This document shows, piece after piece, positions 1 through 8,527 of a DNA stretch of 64,000 bases; the stretch's first letter is position 1, and the number at the start of each line of letters is the position of its first letter. This DNA comes from Martelella mediterranea DSM 17316 (GTDB taxonomy: Bacteria > Pseudomonadota > Alphaproteobacteria > Rhizobiales > Rhizobiaceae): positions 2,746,001 through 2,810,000 of the forward strand of contig NZ_CP020330.1 of the NCBI RefSeq assembly GCF_002043005.1, read 5' to 3'. The notes under the pieces are model-generated. The model worked only from the letters and a program-made list of their open reading frames with translations, made no database searches and was not told the origin of the DNA. The position numbers and the translations under genes were made by a program.

Positions 1-1
1 T

Positions 2-166
2 CTGGCCATCGATGCGATCGAGCGGGCCGGCGGGTTTGGCGAACGGGGTGCCGCGGCGATCAACTACCTGAACGACATGCGCGCCAAGCATCACGATTAT
101 GTGCGTGAGCACGGCGAGGACATGCCGGAGATCGCCGACTGGAAGTGGCCCTATCCCAGGGGCTGA
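2..166 (+). CDS. Phosphoketolase, C-terminal fragment (partial at window start)
   Basis: Only the last 54 codons are in the window, ending in TGA. The tail carries a HDYVREHGEDMPEIADWKW segment, which matches the conserved C terminus of xylulose-5-phosphate/fructose-6-phosphate phosphoketolases. Those cytoplasmic thiamine-diphosphate enzymes cleave sugar phosphates to acetyl phosphate. An acetate kinase gene starts 73 bp downstream on the same strand, which fits because it would convert the acetyl phosphate to acetate and ATP. The call rests on a short segment plus this context; the thiamine-binding domains lie outside the window. Confidence 0.75.
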   Translation: MAIDAIERAGGFGERGAAAINYLNDMRAKHHDYVREHGEDMPEIADWKWPYPRG

Positions 167-238
167 TCCGGGGACCAGACAACACGCATGCCGCCGCCGC
201 GACAGGCGGCGGTGTGCGCTACATTATGGAAAGTCACT

Positions 239-1441
239 ATGAACGGCAGCATTCTGGCGCTGAACGCCGGTTCCTCCAGCCTGAAATTCCGTCTTTATGA
301 AGTGCATGGCGAGCAGTTTACGCTCATTCTGCGCGGTCAGTTCGACGGGCTCAACGCCACCCCGCATCTGACGGTCAAGGAGGCGAGCGGCAAGGAAATC
401 GCCGATCTCGACCTGGAACTGGAAGACAATATGCGCGAGGACATGCTCTCGCGCATCTTCGAGATCATCGTACCCTATACCGTCAACAACCCGCTGCGCG
501 CCGTCGGCCACCGCGTGCTGCATGGCGGCGAGCGGTTCTCCGCGCCGGTGCTGCTGGACGATGCCGTGCTTGACTATCTGGAAACGCTGGTGCCGATGGG
601 GCCGCTGCACCAGCCGGCCAATCTTGCCTCGGTCAAGCTGTTCCGCAAGATCCGGCCCGACCTGCCGCAGGTCGCCTGTTTCGATACCGCCTTTCACGTC
701 AACATTGACGAGCGCGCGGCGCGTTATCCGATCCCGCGTCGCTATGGCGACAAGGGCTATCGCCGCTTCGGCTTTCACGGCCTGTCCTATACCTATATCG
801 CGGAACGCCTCCACCAGATTTCCGACTATCTGGCGCGCAAGCGCAGCGTGGTGGCGCATCTGGGCAACGGCTCCAGCCTGTGCGCCATGCGCAACGGCAA
901 GGCCGTCGACACTACGATGGGGATGACGCCGCTTGGCGGGCTGATGATGGGAACGCGCTCCGGCACGGTCGACCCCGGCCTGGTGCTGGCGCTGATCGAG
1001 ACCGAGGGGCTTTCTCCCGCCGATCTCAAACACATGCTCTATTATGATTCCGGCCTGCTCGGCGTCTCCGGCATTTCGCCGGACCTGCGCGACCTGCTTG
1101 CGAGCGACGAACCGTATGCCGCCCAGGCGATCGCGCTCTACGTGTTTTCCGCAACCCGCGAAATCGCGTCGATGGCGGCCAGCATGGAGGGCATGGACGC
1201 GCTGGTGTTCACCGCCGGCATCGGCGAGAATTCCGCGGTCATACGCAAGATGATCTGCGACCGGCTGGCCTGGATCGGGGTGACGCTCGACGAGGAGGCC
1301 AACCAGGCCAACGCCGCCATCATCTCAGCACCGGAAAGCCGAATCGAGGTGCGGATCATCCCGACCGACGAGGAAGTTGTGCTGGCCAAGCAGACCGCGA
1401 AGGTGATCGGGGAAGGGGAGCATGGCGAGGCGGCGGCGTGA
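239..1441 (+). CDS. ackA: Acetate kinase
   Basis: A 400-residue protein, the usual length for acetate kinase, which transfers phosphate between acetyl phosphate and ADP. The N-terminal LALNAGSSSLKFRL block is the ASKHA-fold phosphate-binding signature. Further family blocks are AVGHRVLHGGERF, FDTAFH, FGFHGLSY, VAHLGNGSS and FTAGIGENS near the end. An in-frame ATG exists 51 bp upstream, but the start at 239 is preferred because a GGAAA Shine-Dalgarno lies just before it and the protein then begins at the conserved MNGSILALNAGSSS. It follows the phosphoketolase gene, so the two probably form an acetyl-phosphate module yielding acetate and ATP. No phosphotransacetylase gene is seen next to it. 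Confidence 0.95.
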   Translation: MNGSILALNAGSSSLKFRLYEVHGEQFTLILRGQFDGLNATPHLTVKEASGKEIADLDLELEDNMREDMLSRIFEIIVPYTVNNPLRAVGHRVLHGGERFSAPVLLDDAVLDYLETLVPMGPLHQPANLASVKLFRKIRPDLPQVACFDTAFHVNIDERAARYPIPRRYGDKGYRRFGFHGLSYTYIAERLHQISDYLARKRSVVAHLGNGSSLCAMRNGKAVDTTMGMTPLGGLMMGTRSGTVDPGLVLALIETEGLSPADLKHMLYYDSGLLGVSGISPDLRDLLASDEPYAAQAIALYVFSATREIASMAASMEGMDALVFTAGIGENSAVIRKMICDRLAWIGVTLDEEANQANAAIISAPESRIEVRIIPTDEEVVLAKQTAKVIGEGEHGEAAA

Positions 1442-1515
1442 GCGCTGCAGCGTGTTGGTTGACATAGCCGGAGACGCACAGCTGTTTGTCTGCTCCAGCC
1501 TTCCCATACGGGTCA

Positions 1516-1621
1516 TGCTCGGACTTGATCCGAGCATCCATGCGGCTTAAGCCATTGATCAAAAAGATATTTTGGTAAGTGCCCGTCGTATTTCCTGGAT
1601 CCTCGGGTCAAGCCCGAGGAT
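1516..1621. repeat. Two rhizobial-type palindromic repeat units
   Basis: The 312-bp stretch between ackA and the XRE gene holds no gene that I can support. It contains two short palindromes in opposite orientation. One is TGCTCGGA-cttga-TCCGAGCA at 1516-1536; the other is ATCCTCGGG-tcaag-CCCGAGGAT at 1599-1621. The same pair with the same loops recurs at 9635-9706. This is the pattern of dispersed extragenic palindromes in Rhizobiaceae genomes. As both flanking genes point into the region, the hairpins may also act as transcript ends. Confidence 0.75.
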
Positions 1622-1753
1622 GACCCGGAGTGTGGGGAACTGCTTACCAGGATGACGAGGCCACTTGGCGGACGCCTTCCTCTTGATGACGTCAGAAGCC
1701 GCCCGCTGAAGGCCATGTGGCGATAGGGCTTGAACCCTGTTGCCAGTGCGCTG

Positions 1754-2044
1754 TCACCCGTCGTTGGCCGAATTCAAATTCTCCGGCCGAATACTGCCGC
1801 ACTTGCCGATCTGCTGCTTCAGCCGGACGCCGGGGCCGAAGCCGCCCTCGCCATCCTCGATGAACACGATGCCCTGCTTCACGAATGCCTTTTCAAGCGC
1901 GTCGGCGATGGCGAGATCGCGCTCGGCCGCGTCGTCTTCCGCCTGCAACAAAAGGTCGCGGTCAATGCCGGTCAAGGCGGCGGCCTGGTCGTGCGAGAGG
2001 CCGAGGAGCGCGCGGGCGGCGCGGATTTGGTGCGGTGTGGTCAT
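1754..2044 (-). CDS. Small XRE-like helix-turn-helix protein
   Basis: A 96-residue protein whose first 60 residues (QIRAARALLGLSHDQAAALTGI) form a Cro/C1-type helix-turn-helix. It is followed by a short C-terminal segment, GIVFIEDGEGGFGPGVRLK, common in very small alphaproteobacterial XRE proteins. It is predicted to be a cytoplasmic DNA-binding regulator with no effector domain. It is a single gene transcribed toward ackA. Its target is unknown, and the neighbouring DUF2842 gene gives no clue. Confidence 0.75.
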   Translation of the reverse strand: MTTPHQIRAARALLGLSHDQAAALTGIDRDLLLQAEDDAAERDLAIADALEKAFVKQGIVFIEDGEGGFGPGVRLKQQIGKCGSIRPENLNSANDG

Positions 2045-2138
2045 CGAAGCCTTCCGTGAAGTTCAAATCTTCTCTTACCATGTCCAATGTGCCAAATCTT
2101 CGGCGGTTCCGCGCAATCCGCAATAATTGTCGCGGCCT

Positions 2139-2354
2139 TCACTCGCGGTCTGCCGGCGGGCCCGCCATCCATTTGATGATGAACATCGCCGGGATGATCC
2201 ACAGAAGGCCGGTGAGGACGAAATAGATCAGGGCGGCGACAGGGGAGCGGCCGTCGAGCACGACGGTTGCCAGCATGGTGGCTGTCAGTGCATAGACGAT
2301 GACGAGGGTGACGATTGCGATCGTCCCGATGAATTTGCGCAATCTGACTGGCAC
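2139..2354 (-). CDS. DUF2842 small membrane protein
   Basis: A 71-residue protein with two hydrophobic helices (about residues 9-30 and 40-62). The conserved ends are MPVRLRKFIGT at the N terminus and FTGLLWIIPAMFIIKWM at the C terminus, which match the DUF2842 family of alphaproteobacterial inner-membrane proteins. No function is established. It is divergent from the heme A synthase gene, with about 100 bp between the start codons, an arrangement I associate with alphaproteobacteria. Confidence 0.8.
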   Translation of the reverse strand: MPVRLRKFIGTIAIVTLVIVYALTATMLATVVLDGRSPVAALIYFVLTGLLWIIPAMFIIKWMAGPPADRE

Positions 2355-2456
2355 GGCGGCAATGCCCTCCTTGGGTGTCCGAGATTATGCCGTTGAGCGG
2401 CAGGTGTGAACTGCGTAAGCCAGATCGGCGCAAATGGCAAAGCGAGCGGAGCAGGA

Positions 2457-3545
2457 ATGATGGCGTTTGGTAAAAACATCACGTGGAGCGCGGAGGAACT
2501 CCGGTTCAATGCCGCCATGGTGCGGGGCTGGCTCTATTTCGTGGTGCTGGTGCTGTTCTGTCTGGTGATCGTCGGCGGCGCGACGCGGCTCACCCATTCC
2601 GGGCTTTCGATCACGGAGTGGAAGCCGCTGCACGGCGTGATCCCGCCGCTCAATCTGGCTCAGTGGCAGGAAGAGTTCGAGCTCTACAAGCGCATTCCGG
2701 AATATCAGCTTCTGAACAAGGGCATGTCGCTGGCCGAATTCCAGGGGCTGTTCTGGTGGGAATGGGCGCACCGGTTGCTGGCGCGCGCAGTGGGGCTGAT
2801 CTTCGCCGTTCCGCTGTTCCTGTTCTGGATTACCGGCCGGCTGCCCAAGGGACTGGGATTGCCGCTTGTCGGCGTTCTGGCGCTCGGCGGGCTTCAGGGT
2901 TTCATCGGCTGGTGGATGGTGTCGTCCGGCCTGTCGGAGCGCACAGACGTCAGCCAGTACCGGCTCGCGGTGCATCTGATCATGGCCTGTTTGATCATTG
3001 CCTCATGCGTCTATATCGGCCGCGGGCTCACCCCGCGCAAGCATGAGCATGTCGGCGGCGCGCACTGGCTTGCCGTCATCCTGCTGGTCGCGACCTTCGT
3101 GCAGCTTTATCTCGGCGCGCTGGTAGCGGGTCTCGATGCCGGCCTTGCCTACAATACCTGGCCGCTGATGGATGGGGCGGTGGTGCCGGGCGGTCTGCTG
3201 TTGCATCAGCCGGGCTGGATCAATTTCTTCGAAAACCCGAAAACGGTGCAGTTCGCACATCGCTGCGGCGGCTATGTGCTGCTGCTTCTGGCGCTCGCGC
3301 ATTTCGTCATCGAGTGGCGCAGCGCGGTGGCGCGCGGGCTCGATCTGGAACTGTCCCAGCATGCCCGCGGTGCGCTGATCCTGTTGGCCGCCGTGCTGAT
3401 CCAGGCCGTGATCGGCATCATCACGCTGGTGACGATGATGCCGCTGCCGATCGCGCTGACGCATCAGGCGATGGCCATTATCGTTCTGATTATCGTCACT
3501 GCCCATCTGCGTGGCTATCGCGCGCCGCGCTTCGAGCTGGCGTAG
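2457..3545 (+). CDS. ctaA: Heme A synthase (COX15/CtaA family)
   Basis: An integral inner-membrane protein of about 362 residues with eight predicted helices. The family oxidises the C8 methyl group of heme O to give heme A for aa3-type cytochrome oxidase. Visible signatures include [18 protein letters not shown] in the first periplasmic loop, [17 protein letters not shown] and ALTHQAMAI near the end; the histidines are the likely heme ligands. The reading frame extends upstream to a GTG at 2406, but the ATG pair at 2457/2460 has a GGAG 5-8 nt upstream and gives the usual start. The length and motifs fit the alphaproteobacterial COX15-like type 2 enzymes. Confidence 0.9.
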   Translation: MMAFGKNITWSAEELRFNAAMVRGWLYFVVLVLFCLVIVGGATRLTHSGLSITEWKPLHGVIPPLNLAQWQEEFELYKRIPEYQLLNKGMSLAEFQGLFWWEWAHRLLARAVGLIFAVPLFLFWITGRLPKGLGLPLVGVLALGGLQGFIGWWMVSSGLSERTDVSQYRLAVHLIMACLIIASCVYIGRGLTPRKHEHVGGAHWLAVILLVATFVQLYLGALVAGLDAGLAYNTWPLMDGAVVPGGLLLHQPGWINFFENPKTVQFAHRCGGYVLLLLALAHFVIEWRSAVARGLDLELSQHARGALILLAAVLIQAVIGIITLVTMMPLPIALTHQAMAIIVLIIVTAHLRGYRAPRFELA

Positions 3546-3549
3546 CGGG

Positions 3550-4383
3550 TTAGCCGAAGCGGTAGGCGGAATAGGGCTTGCCGAGATATTCGCCGCGAAA
3601 GATGCGCTCGCCCGCATCCGGGCCGGCAGCGCCCGCAGCGGCAAACACCGGCACGAGGTGATCGTGGTCGGGTACGTGGGCGGCGCGGGCGTCCGGGTTG
3701 TCTTTCCACGCGGCAAGCCTTTCGGCGCGGGCCACCGGGTTCTCGATCGCCACGGCCTCCGTCAGCCAGTCGTCGAAACGGGCGGCGGCCTGCTCATGGT
3801 CGGCATCCCGGCGGCGGAACATGCGCATGTTGTGGTAGGAAAGCCCCGAGCCGACGATCAGGATATCCTCGTCGCGCAAGCGCTCCAACGCCTGACCTAT
3901 ACGGAAGTGGGTTTCGGCGGAAAGGTCCGGATCGAGCGACATCATGATGATCGGCACGTCGGCATGCGGATAGATCATCATGAACGGGATAAACACGCCG
4001 TGGTCGAAGCCGCGTTCGGAATCCGCCGCTGTCTCGATGCCGGCCTCGCGCAGCACGTCGCGGACATGCTCGGCGATGAAGGGCGCGCCGGGGGCAGGGT
4101 AGTCGAGCTGATAGGTATGCGGCGGGAAGCCGTAATAGTCGAACAGCATCGGCGGCTTTGCTGCCGTCGAGACCGTCAGCCTGTCGACCTTTTCCCAGTG
4201 CGCAGAAATCACCAGAACCGCCTTCGGGCGGCGGCCCAGTGAGGCGTCGAGGCCTTTCAGGAAAATCTCCAGTTCCTTCCACGGGTCGTCATCGGGAAGT
4301 TGGCCCTCGGTGCCGTGCATGAACGGCCACGGACCGCCCCCGTGGGGGATGAAAAGGACGGGAAGGCGCGCTTTGTCTGACAT
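3550..4383 (-). CDS. LigB-type extradiol ring-cleavage dioxygenase (DODA family)
   Basis: A 277-residue protein of the class III extradiol dioxygenase (LigB/4,5-DOPA dioxygenase) family. Likely metal-ligand histidines are in LFIPHGGGPW near the N terminus, VLVISAHWE, and RGFDHGVFIP in the middle; a later GSGLSYHNM block is also typical. The start MSDKARLP places the first His motif about 12 residues in, as in relatives, whereas the upstream in-frame ATG adds 29 unconserved residues. It is convergent with ctaA with only 4 bp between stop codons. The substrate cannot be read from the sequence; many such bacterial enzymes have none assigned. Confidence 0.8.
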   Translation of the reverse strand: MSDKARLPVLFIPHGGGPWPFMHGTEGQLPDDDPWKELEIFLKGLDASLGRRPKAVLVISAHWEKVDRLTVSTAAKPPMLFDYYGFPPHTYQLDYPAPGAPFIAEHVRDVLREAGIETAADSERGFDHGVFIPFMMIYPHADVPIIMMSLDPDLSAETHFRIGQALERLRDEDILIVGSGLSYHNMRMFRRRDADHEQAAARFDDWLTEAVAIENPVARAERLAAWKDNPDARAAHVPDHDHLVPVFAAAGAAGPDAGERIFRGEYLGKPYSAYRFG

Positions 4384-4545
4384 GACGGGAAACCTCGTTG
4401 GTTGCTTAAATCCAATATAGCGAGGCGCGAGCCCGGCGGCGATGGCCGATCCGGTCGACGGAGCGTTCACGATATGGGGGGATTTGTCCCGACTAGCAGC
4501 GACGGCTCAGTCTTTTGAGGACGTTGTTTTTGGGGCAGAAGCCTC

Positions 4546-4708
4546 GCAGCCACAATCTCCCCCCTTGAGGGGGAGATGTCGCGTAAGCGACAGAGAGGGG
4601 TAGAGGGCGTAAGCCCTAAAAGCCGCATATTCCGTGCTCCCGGAAAGGGTTCACCCCTCTCTGCCCCTGTCGGGGCATCTCTCCCTCAAGGGGAGAGATT
4701 GTGGGCTG
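4546..4708. repeat. Long imperfect inverted repeat (two about 56-bp arms)
   Basis: The 427 bp between the dioxygenase gene and the rpiR-type gene contain no supported gene. The main structure is an inverted repeat. The left arm, 4546-4601, begins GCAGCCACAATCTCC and contains CCCCTTGAGGGGG. The right arm, 4652-4708, ends GAGAGATTGTGGGCTGC and is the reverse complement of the left with a few changes. Each arm also has its own inner palindrome. The sequence type (CCCCCTTGAGGGGGAGAT...GCGACAGAGAGGGGT) is characteristic of dispersed repeats in Rhizobiales. Confidence 0.8.
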
Positions 4709-4810
4709 CAGCGCAGAACAAGGCTCGATCGTCAGAAGACGACCGCAACGCTTGCGCGGCAGATTACCGGCCCAGTGGATTGATCCGATTTGCGCATCCG
4801 CAGAGCCCTC

Positions 4811-5695
4811 TCACCCCGGCTTACGAAACAGCCGGCTCTGCTCGAACAGCCCTTCCAGCACGCTGATGCGTTCGCGGGTCTTGTCCCAGCTTTTCGATTG
4901 CACCGCCTCGATCAGTGCCTCGACCACGAACAGGGTGACGATCGAGGAGTCCCAGGCGGACGGGACCTCGATGTGGACGCGGAAGGTGTGGCGGGCGAAT
5001 TTGGCGACCGGGGAGGCCCATTGGTCGGTGAACAGGATGATTTCCAGCCCGTTTTCCTTCGCCACCCGCGCCAGCACCGCCATGTCCTGCTCGTAGCGGC
5101 GGATGTCGAAGATCACAAGCACATCGCCCTTGGCCATGTTCAACATGTGCTGCGGCCATGAGGAGGAGTTGGACGACATCAGCGTCGTCTTCGGCCGGAT
5201 CACCTGCATATGGGTGAAAAAATAGCTCGCCAGCGCGCCGGTGATGCGGCCGCCGACGAAATAGACGGCGCGATCGAGATCGGAGAGAAGCTCGGCGGCG
5301 CCTGAAAAGGTCGCCTGATCGAGCTGGGAAAGCGTCCGACGCATATTGTCGATCGCGGCCTCGCCGAAGCGGTTCAGGATATGGGTTTCGGGCACGTTGC
5401 GGGCGAGCCGGTCATGTTTCGCGATCGGGTTGGAAAGCGTCGCCTCCAGCTCCTGGTGAAGCCGCGCCTGAAACTCGCCATAGCCCTTGAAACCGAGCTT
5501 CTGCACCATGCGGGCGACCGTCGGCGTGGACACATCGGCGTTTTCGGCAAGCGTCGTGATGCTGCCGAGGCCGGAGACCGGATAGTTCTCCCGGATCGTG
5601 TCGGCCAGCCGCTTCTCCGACCGCGTCAGCCCCTCATAGCTGGCGGCGATAATGTCGGCGACTGTCCGGACTGGTTCGTTCACGCTCTGCTCCAT
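4811..5695 (-). CDS. MurR/RpiR-family transcriptional regulator
   Basis: A 294-residue protein with the two-domain layout of the family. An N-terminal helix-turn-helix (about residues 10-85; LTRSEKRLADTIREN and VSTPTVARMVQKLGFKGYGEF) is followed by a SIS sugar-phosphate-binding fold (about 125-260; DRAVYFVGGRITGALASYF, GDVLVIFDIRRYEQD, ILFTDQWASPVAKFA). It is divergently transcribed from the amidohydrolase-TRAP-ligase operon with a 137-bp shared promoter region, so it probably controls that operon. SIS domains usually sense sugar phosphates, but in TRAP-linked members the ligand is often different; it cannot be deduced here. Confidence 0.85.
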   Translation of the reverse strand: MEQSVNEPVRTVADIIAASYEGLTRSEKRLADTIRENYPVSGLGSITTLAENADVSTPTVARMVQKLGFKGYGEFQARLHQELEATLSNPIAKHDRLARNVPETHILNRFGEAAIDNMRRTLSQLDQATFSGAAELLSDLDRAVYFVGGRITGALASYFFTHMQVIRPKTTLMSSNSSSWPQHMLNMAKGDVLVIFDIRRYEQDMAVLARVAKENGLEIILFTDQWASPVAKFARHTFRVHIEVPSAWDSSIVTLFVVEALIEAVQSKSWDKTRERISVLEGLFEQSRLFRKPG

Positions 5696-5768
5696 GTTTC
5701 GCGCTCATTAAGAGATGCGGCACCATTTCCGTCAATGGCAAAAATGAAGAGAAGTTTTCAGACTGCGA

Positions 5769-5797
5769 TTGACAACGCCAGCGTTCTGAAGAACTAT
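5769..5797 (+). promoter_or_regulatory. Predicted sigma-70-type promoter of the catabolic operon
   Basis: A perfect TTGACA at 5769-5774 is followed after 17 bp by AACTAT at 5792-5797, 36 bp before the ATG at 5833. This matches the alphaproteobacterial CTTGAC-N17-CTATAT pattern reasonably well. The surrounding 137 bp separate the operon from the divergent RpiR-type gene and should also hold that regulator's operator. Confidence 0.5.
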
Positions 5798-5832
5798 TTA
5801 CAAAACAAGAAATACAAAAATCAGGGGATCGG

Positions 5833-6603
5833 ATGCTGGAAATGTCGGGGCTCTTGAGCCCCCGCGACGGTGCGCCTGTTGCCATCGAACGCGCGGAAGC
5901 AAAAAGCGATATCGTGCTGATCTGCGAACATGCCAGCCGGCGTGTTCCGGAGAGCCTTGGCGATATGGGGCTGAGCGAAGAGCTTCTCGAAAGCCACATC
6001 GCCTGGGACCCCGGTGCGCTGGCGGTTGCCATGCTGCTCAGTGAAGCGCTCGACGCCACCCTTATTCACCAGCGTTTCTCGCGGCTTGCCTATGACTGCA
6101 ACCGGCCGCCGGAGGCGAAGGATGCCATTCCCGAGATCAGCGAAGTCTTCGAGGTTCCCGGCAATCGTGGTCTGAGTACCGCCGAACGCGCCGCCCGGGC
6201 GGAAGCGCTCTACCACCCGTTCCACAAGGCGATCGATGACCTGTTTGTCGCGCGCCAGAATGCCGGGCGTTCGCCCGTGATCGTCACCATCCATTCCTTC
6301 ACGCCGGTCTTCAAGGGCGTCACGCGTGACGTAGAGATCGGCATTCTGCATGACAGCGACAGCCGGCTTGCCGATTGCATGCTGGCAAAGGTCGCGGGCG
6401 GATACGACGTGCGCCGTAACGAACCCTATGCGCCGGTCGATGGCGTAACCCACACGCTGCGCCGCCATGGGCTGCCGCGTCGGCTCCTCAACGTGATGAT
6501 CGAAATCCGCAATGACCTGATCGCCGATGCGGTCGGGCAGGCGAAGGCCGCAGGCTTCATCGCCGGGCTTCTCGGCCAGTGCCTTGAAGGGGAGGCCGCG
6601 TGA
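5833..6603 (+). CDS. N-formylglutamate amidohydrolase-family protein
   Basis: A 256-residue cytoplasmic protein of the N-formylglutamate amidohydrolase family (zinc-type carboxamide hydrolases acting on N-acylated glutamate). Visible blocks are VLICEHASRRVP near the N terminus with a candidate metal-ligand Glu-His pair, HIAWDPGA, FSRLAYDCNRPP, VTIHSFTPVF and MIEIRNDLI. It has an AGGGG Shine-Dalgarno and is the first gene of the operon, its stop overlapping the TRAP small permease start as TGATG. There are no hut genes nearby, so a role in histidine breakdown is unlikely. Next to a glutamine-synthetase-like ligase it may instead hydrolyse a glutamyl amide; that is inference. Confidence 0.85.
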   Translation: MLEMSGLLSPRDGAPVAIERAEAKSDIVLICEHASRRVPESLGDMGLSEELLESHIAWDPGALAVAMLLSEALDATLIHQRFSRLAYDCNRPPEAKDAIPEISEVFEVPGNRGLSTAERAARAEALYHPFHKAIDDLFVARQNAGRSPVIVTIHSFTPVFKGVTRDVEIGILHDSDSRLADCMLAKVAGGYDVRRNEPYAPVDGVTHTLRRHGLPRRLLNVMIEIRNDLIADAVGQAKAAGFIAGLLGQCLEGEAA

Positions 6604-7112
6604 TGCCGCAGGCGATCAGGACCTATGTGCGCTATGTCGACGGCTTCAACCGGGTGGTCGGGCGCATCGCGATGTGGCTGGTCTTCGTGATGATGGGCAT
6701 TCTGCTGTGGTCGTCGGTGTCGAAGACCATGTTCAATCCGTCGCTCTGGACGCTGGAAATGGCGCAGTTCGTGATGACCGCCTATTACATTCTCGGCGGC
6801 GCCTATTCGCTGCAGCTCGACAGCCATGTGCGCATGGACCTGATCTATGGCCGCTGGACGCCGCGCCAGAAGGCGGCGGTCGATGCCGTCACCGTGATCA
6901 TGCTGTTCACCTATCTGATCTTCCTGCTGATCGGCGGCGTGTCCTCTACCGAGTACGCCCTGAAATACGGTGAGACCTCCTATTCGAGCTGGTCGCCCTA
7001 TATGGCGCCGATCAAGATCGTCATGGTCTTCGGCATATTCCTGATGTTCCTGCAGACGACATCGATCTTCTTCAAGGACCTGGCGAAGGCGCTGGGGAGG
7101 GAAATGGCATGA
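6603..7112 (+). CDS. TRAP transporter small permease (DctQ type)
   Basis: A 169-residue inner-membrane protein with four predicted helices. The DctQ family features FNRVVGRIAMWLVFVMM at the start and QLDSHVRMDLIYGRWTPRQKA between helices two and three. The ATG at 6603 overlaps the upstream stop by one base (TGATG), which indicates translational coupling. It would pair with the large permease encoded directly downstream to form a Na+-driven importer fed by the periplasmic binding protein encoded third. Confidence 0.9.
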   Translation: MPQAIRTYVRYVDGFNRVVGRIAMWLVFVMMGILLWSSVSKTMFNPSLWTLEMAQFVMTAYYILGGAYSLQLDSHVRMDLIYGRWTPRQKAAVDAVTVIMLFTYLIFLLIGGVSSTEYALKYGETSYSSWSPYMAPIKIVMVFGIFLMFLQTTSIFFKDLAKALGREMA

Positions 7113-8437
7113 ACCTCTCCTATGAAATGATCGCGCTTCTGCTGTTCTTCTCGATGATGATGACCATGCTGACCGGCCAGCGCGTGTTCGCCGCGATCGG
7201 CTTTGTCGGCGTTGTTGCGGCGGCCGCGCTCTGGGGCACCGGCGGCACCGAGCTCGGCTTTTCGGCCAGCATGAAGCTGATGAAGTGGTATCCGATGCTG
7301 ACGCTGCCGCTGTTCATCTTCATGGGTTACATGCTGTCGGAATCGGGCATCGCCGAAGACCTCTACAAGGCGTTCCACGTCTGGATGGGCGGTCTGCCGG
7401 GCGGCCTTGCGGTCGGAACCATCGGGCTGATGGTTGTGATTTCGGCCATGAACGGGTTGTCGGTCGCCGGCATGGCGATCGGCGCGACCATTGCGCTGCC
7501 GGAGCTCCTGCGGCGCGGCTATGACAAGATCATGGTCTCGGGCGTCATTCAGGCCGGCTCCTCGCTCGGCATTCTGGTGCCGCCGAGCGTGGTGCTGGTG
7601 CTTTACGGCATGATCGCCCGCCAGCCGGTCGGCAAGCTCTGGGTCGCGGGCGCGCTGCCGGGCCTGATGCTCGCGGCCCTGTTCGTGATCTACATTGTCA
7701 TCCGCTGCCGCATGAACCCGGCGCTCGGGCCCGCGCTTCCCAAGGAAGAACGCGACATGCCGCTCGGCGAAAAGCTAAAGCTGCTGCGCGCCGGAATCAT
7801 CCCGTTCCTGATCTTCTTCCTGATGATGGGCCTGTTTCTGATGGGCGTCACCAGCCTCACCGAAAGTGCGGCCATCGGCGCGCTGTCGGCGCTGGTCGCC
7901 GCCCTTGTGAAGCGCCGCCTGACGTGGAAGCTTCTGAACAAGACCATGGAGCAGACGCTCGGCATTTCCTGCATGTTCATGTGGATCATCGTTGCAGCGC
8001 TCTGTTTCGGCGCGGTGTTCGACGGGCTTGGCGCGGTGAGGGCGCTGGAACATCTGCTGCTCGAAAAATGGGAGCTTGGCCCCTGGGAAATCCTGATCCT
8101 GATGCAGATTTCCTACATCATCATGGGCACCTTCCTGGACGACACGGCGATGCTGGTGATTGTCGCGCCGCTTTACGTGCCGCTGGTCGGTCATCTGGGC
8201 TTCGATCTCGTCTGGTATGGCGTGCTCTACACCATTACCTGCCAGATCGCCTATATGACGCCGCCCTTCGGCTACAATCTCTTTCTCATGCGGGCCATGG
8301 CCCCGCCCGAAATATCGCTTGTCGATATCTACCGCTCCGTCTGGCCGTTCGTGATCATCATGATCATCGGTCTGGCGATCGTCACGGCATTCCCGCAGAT
8401 CGCGCTGTGGCTGCCGAACCTTGTCTATGCGCGCTGA
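7109..8437 (+). CDS. TRAP transporter large permease (DctM type)
   Basis: A 442-residue protein with 12 or so hydrophobic helices. It carries family blocks such as LTGQRVFAAIGFVG, YPMLTLPLFIFMGYML, VQAGSSLGILVPPSVVLVLYG-like sequence around residue 150, and a matching C-terminal half with FLDDTAMLVIVAPL and YMTPPFGYNLFLM. The two internally similar halves are the elevator-type transport domain of TRAP importers. The ATG overlaps the stop of the small permease gene by 4 bp (ATGA). It works with the upstream small permease and downstream binding protein; the substrate is probably a carboxylate-bearing compound. Confidence 0.93.
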   Translation: MNLSYEMIALLLFFSMMMTMLTGQRVFAAIGFVGVVAAAALWGTGGTELGFSASMKLMKWYPMLTLPLFIFMGYMLSESGIAEDLYKAFHVWMGGLPGGLAVGTIGLMVVISAMNGLSVAGMAIGATIALPELLRRGYDKIMVSGVIQAGSSLGILVPPSVVLVLYGMIARQPVGKLWVAGALPGLMLAALFVIYIVIRCRMNPALGPALPKEERDMPLGEKLKLLRAGIIPFLIFFLMMGLFLMGVTSLTESAAIGALSALVAALVKRRLTWKLLNKTMEQTLGISCMFMWIIVAALCFGAVFDGLGAVRALEHLLLEKWELGPWEILILMQISYIIMGTFLDDTAMLVIVAPLYVPLVGHLGFDLVWYGVLYTITCQIAYMTPPFGYNLFLMRAMAPPEISLVDIYRSVWPFVIIMIIGLAIVTAFPQIALWLPNLVYAR

Positions 8438-8527
8438 GGGAGCGGACGGCGCGCTGGAGCCGGCTTAGCCGGGAAAATGCGAAATGCGGCATGAGGCCGG
8501 GTTTCGACAAAACAGAGGGAAACGGAC

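Noticed and set aside
224..1033. Long open frame antisense to ackA (269 codons)
   Set aside because: It is a high-GC shadow of the acetate kinase gene; no ribosome binding site and composition rich in Arg/Gln/His as for antisense frames.
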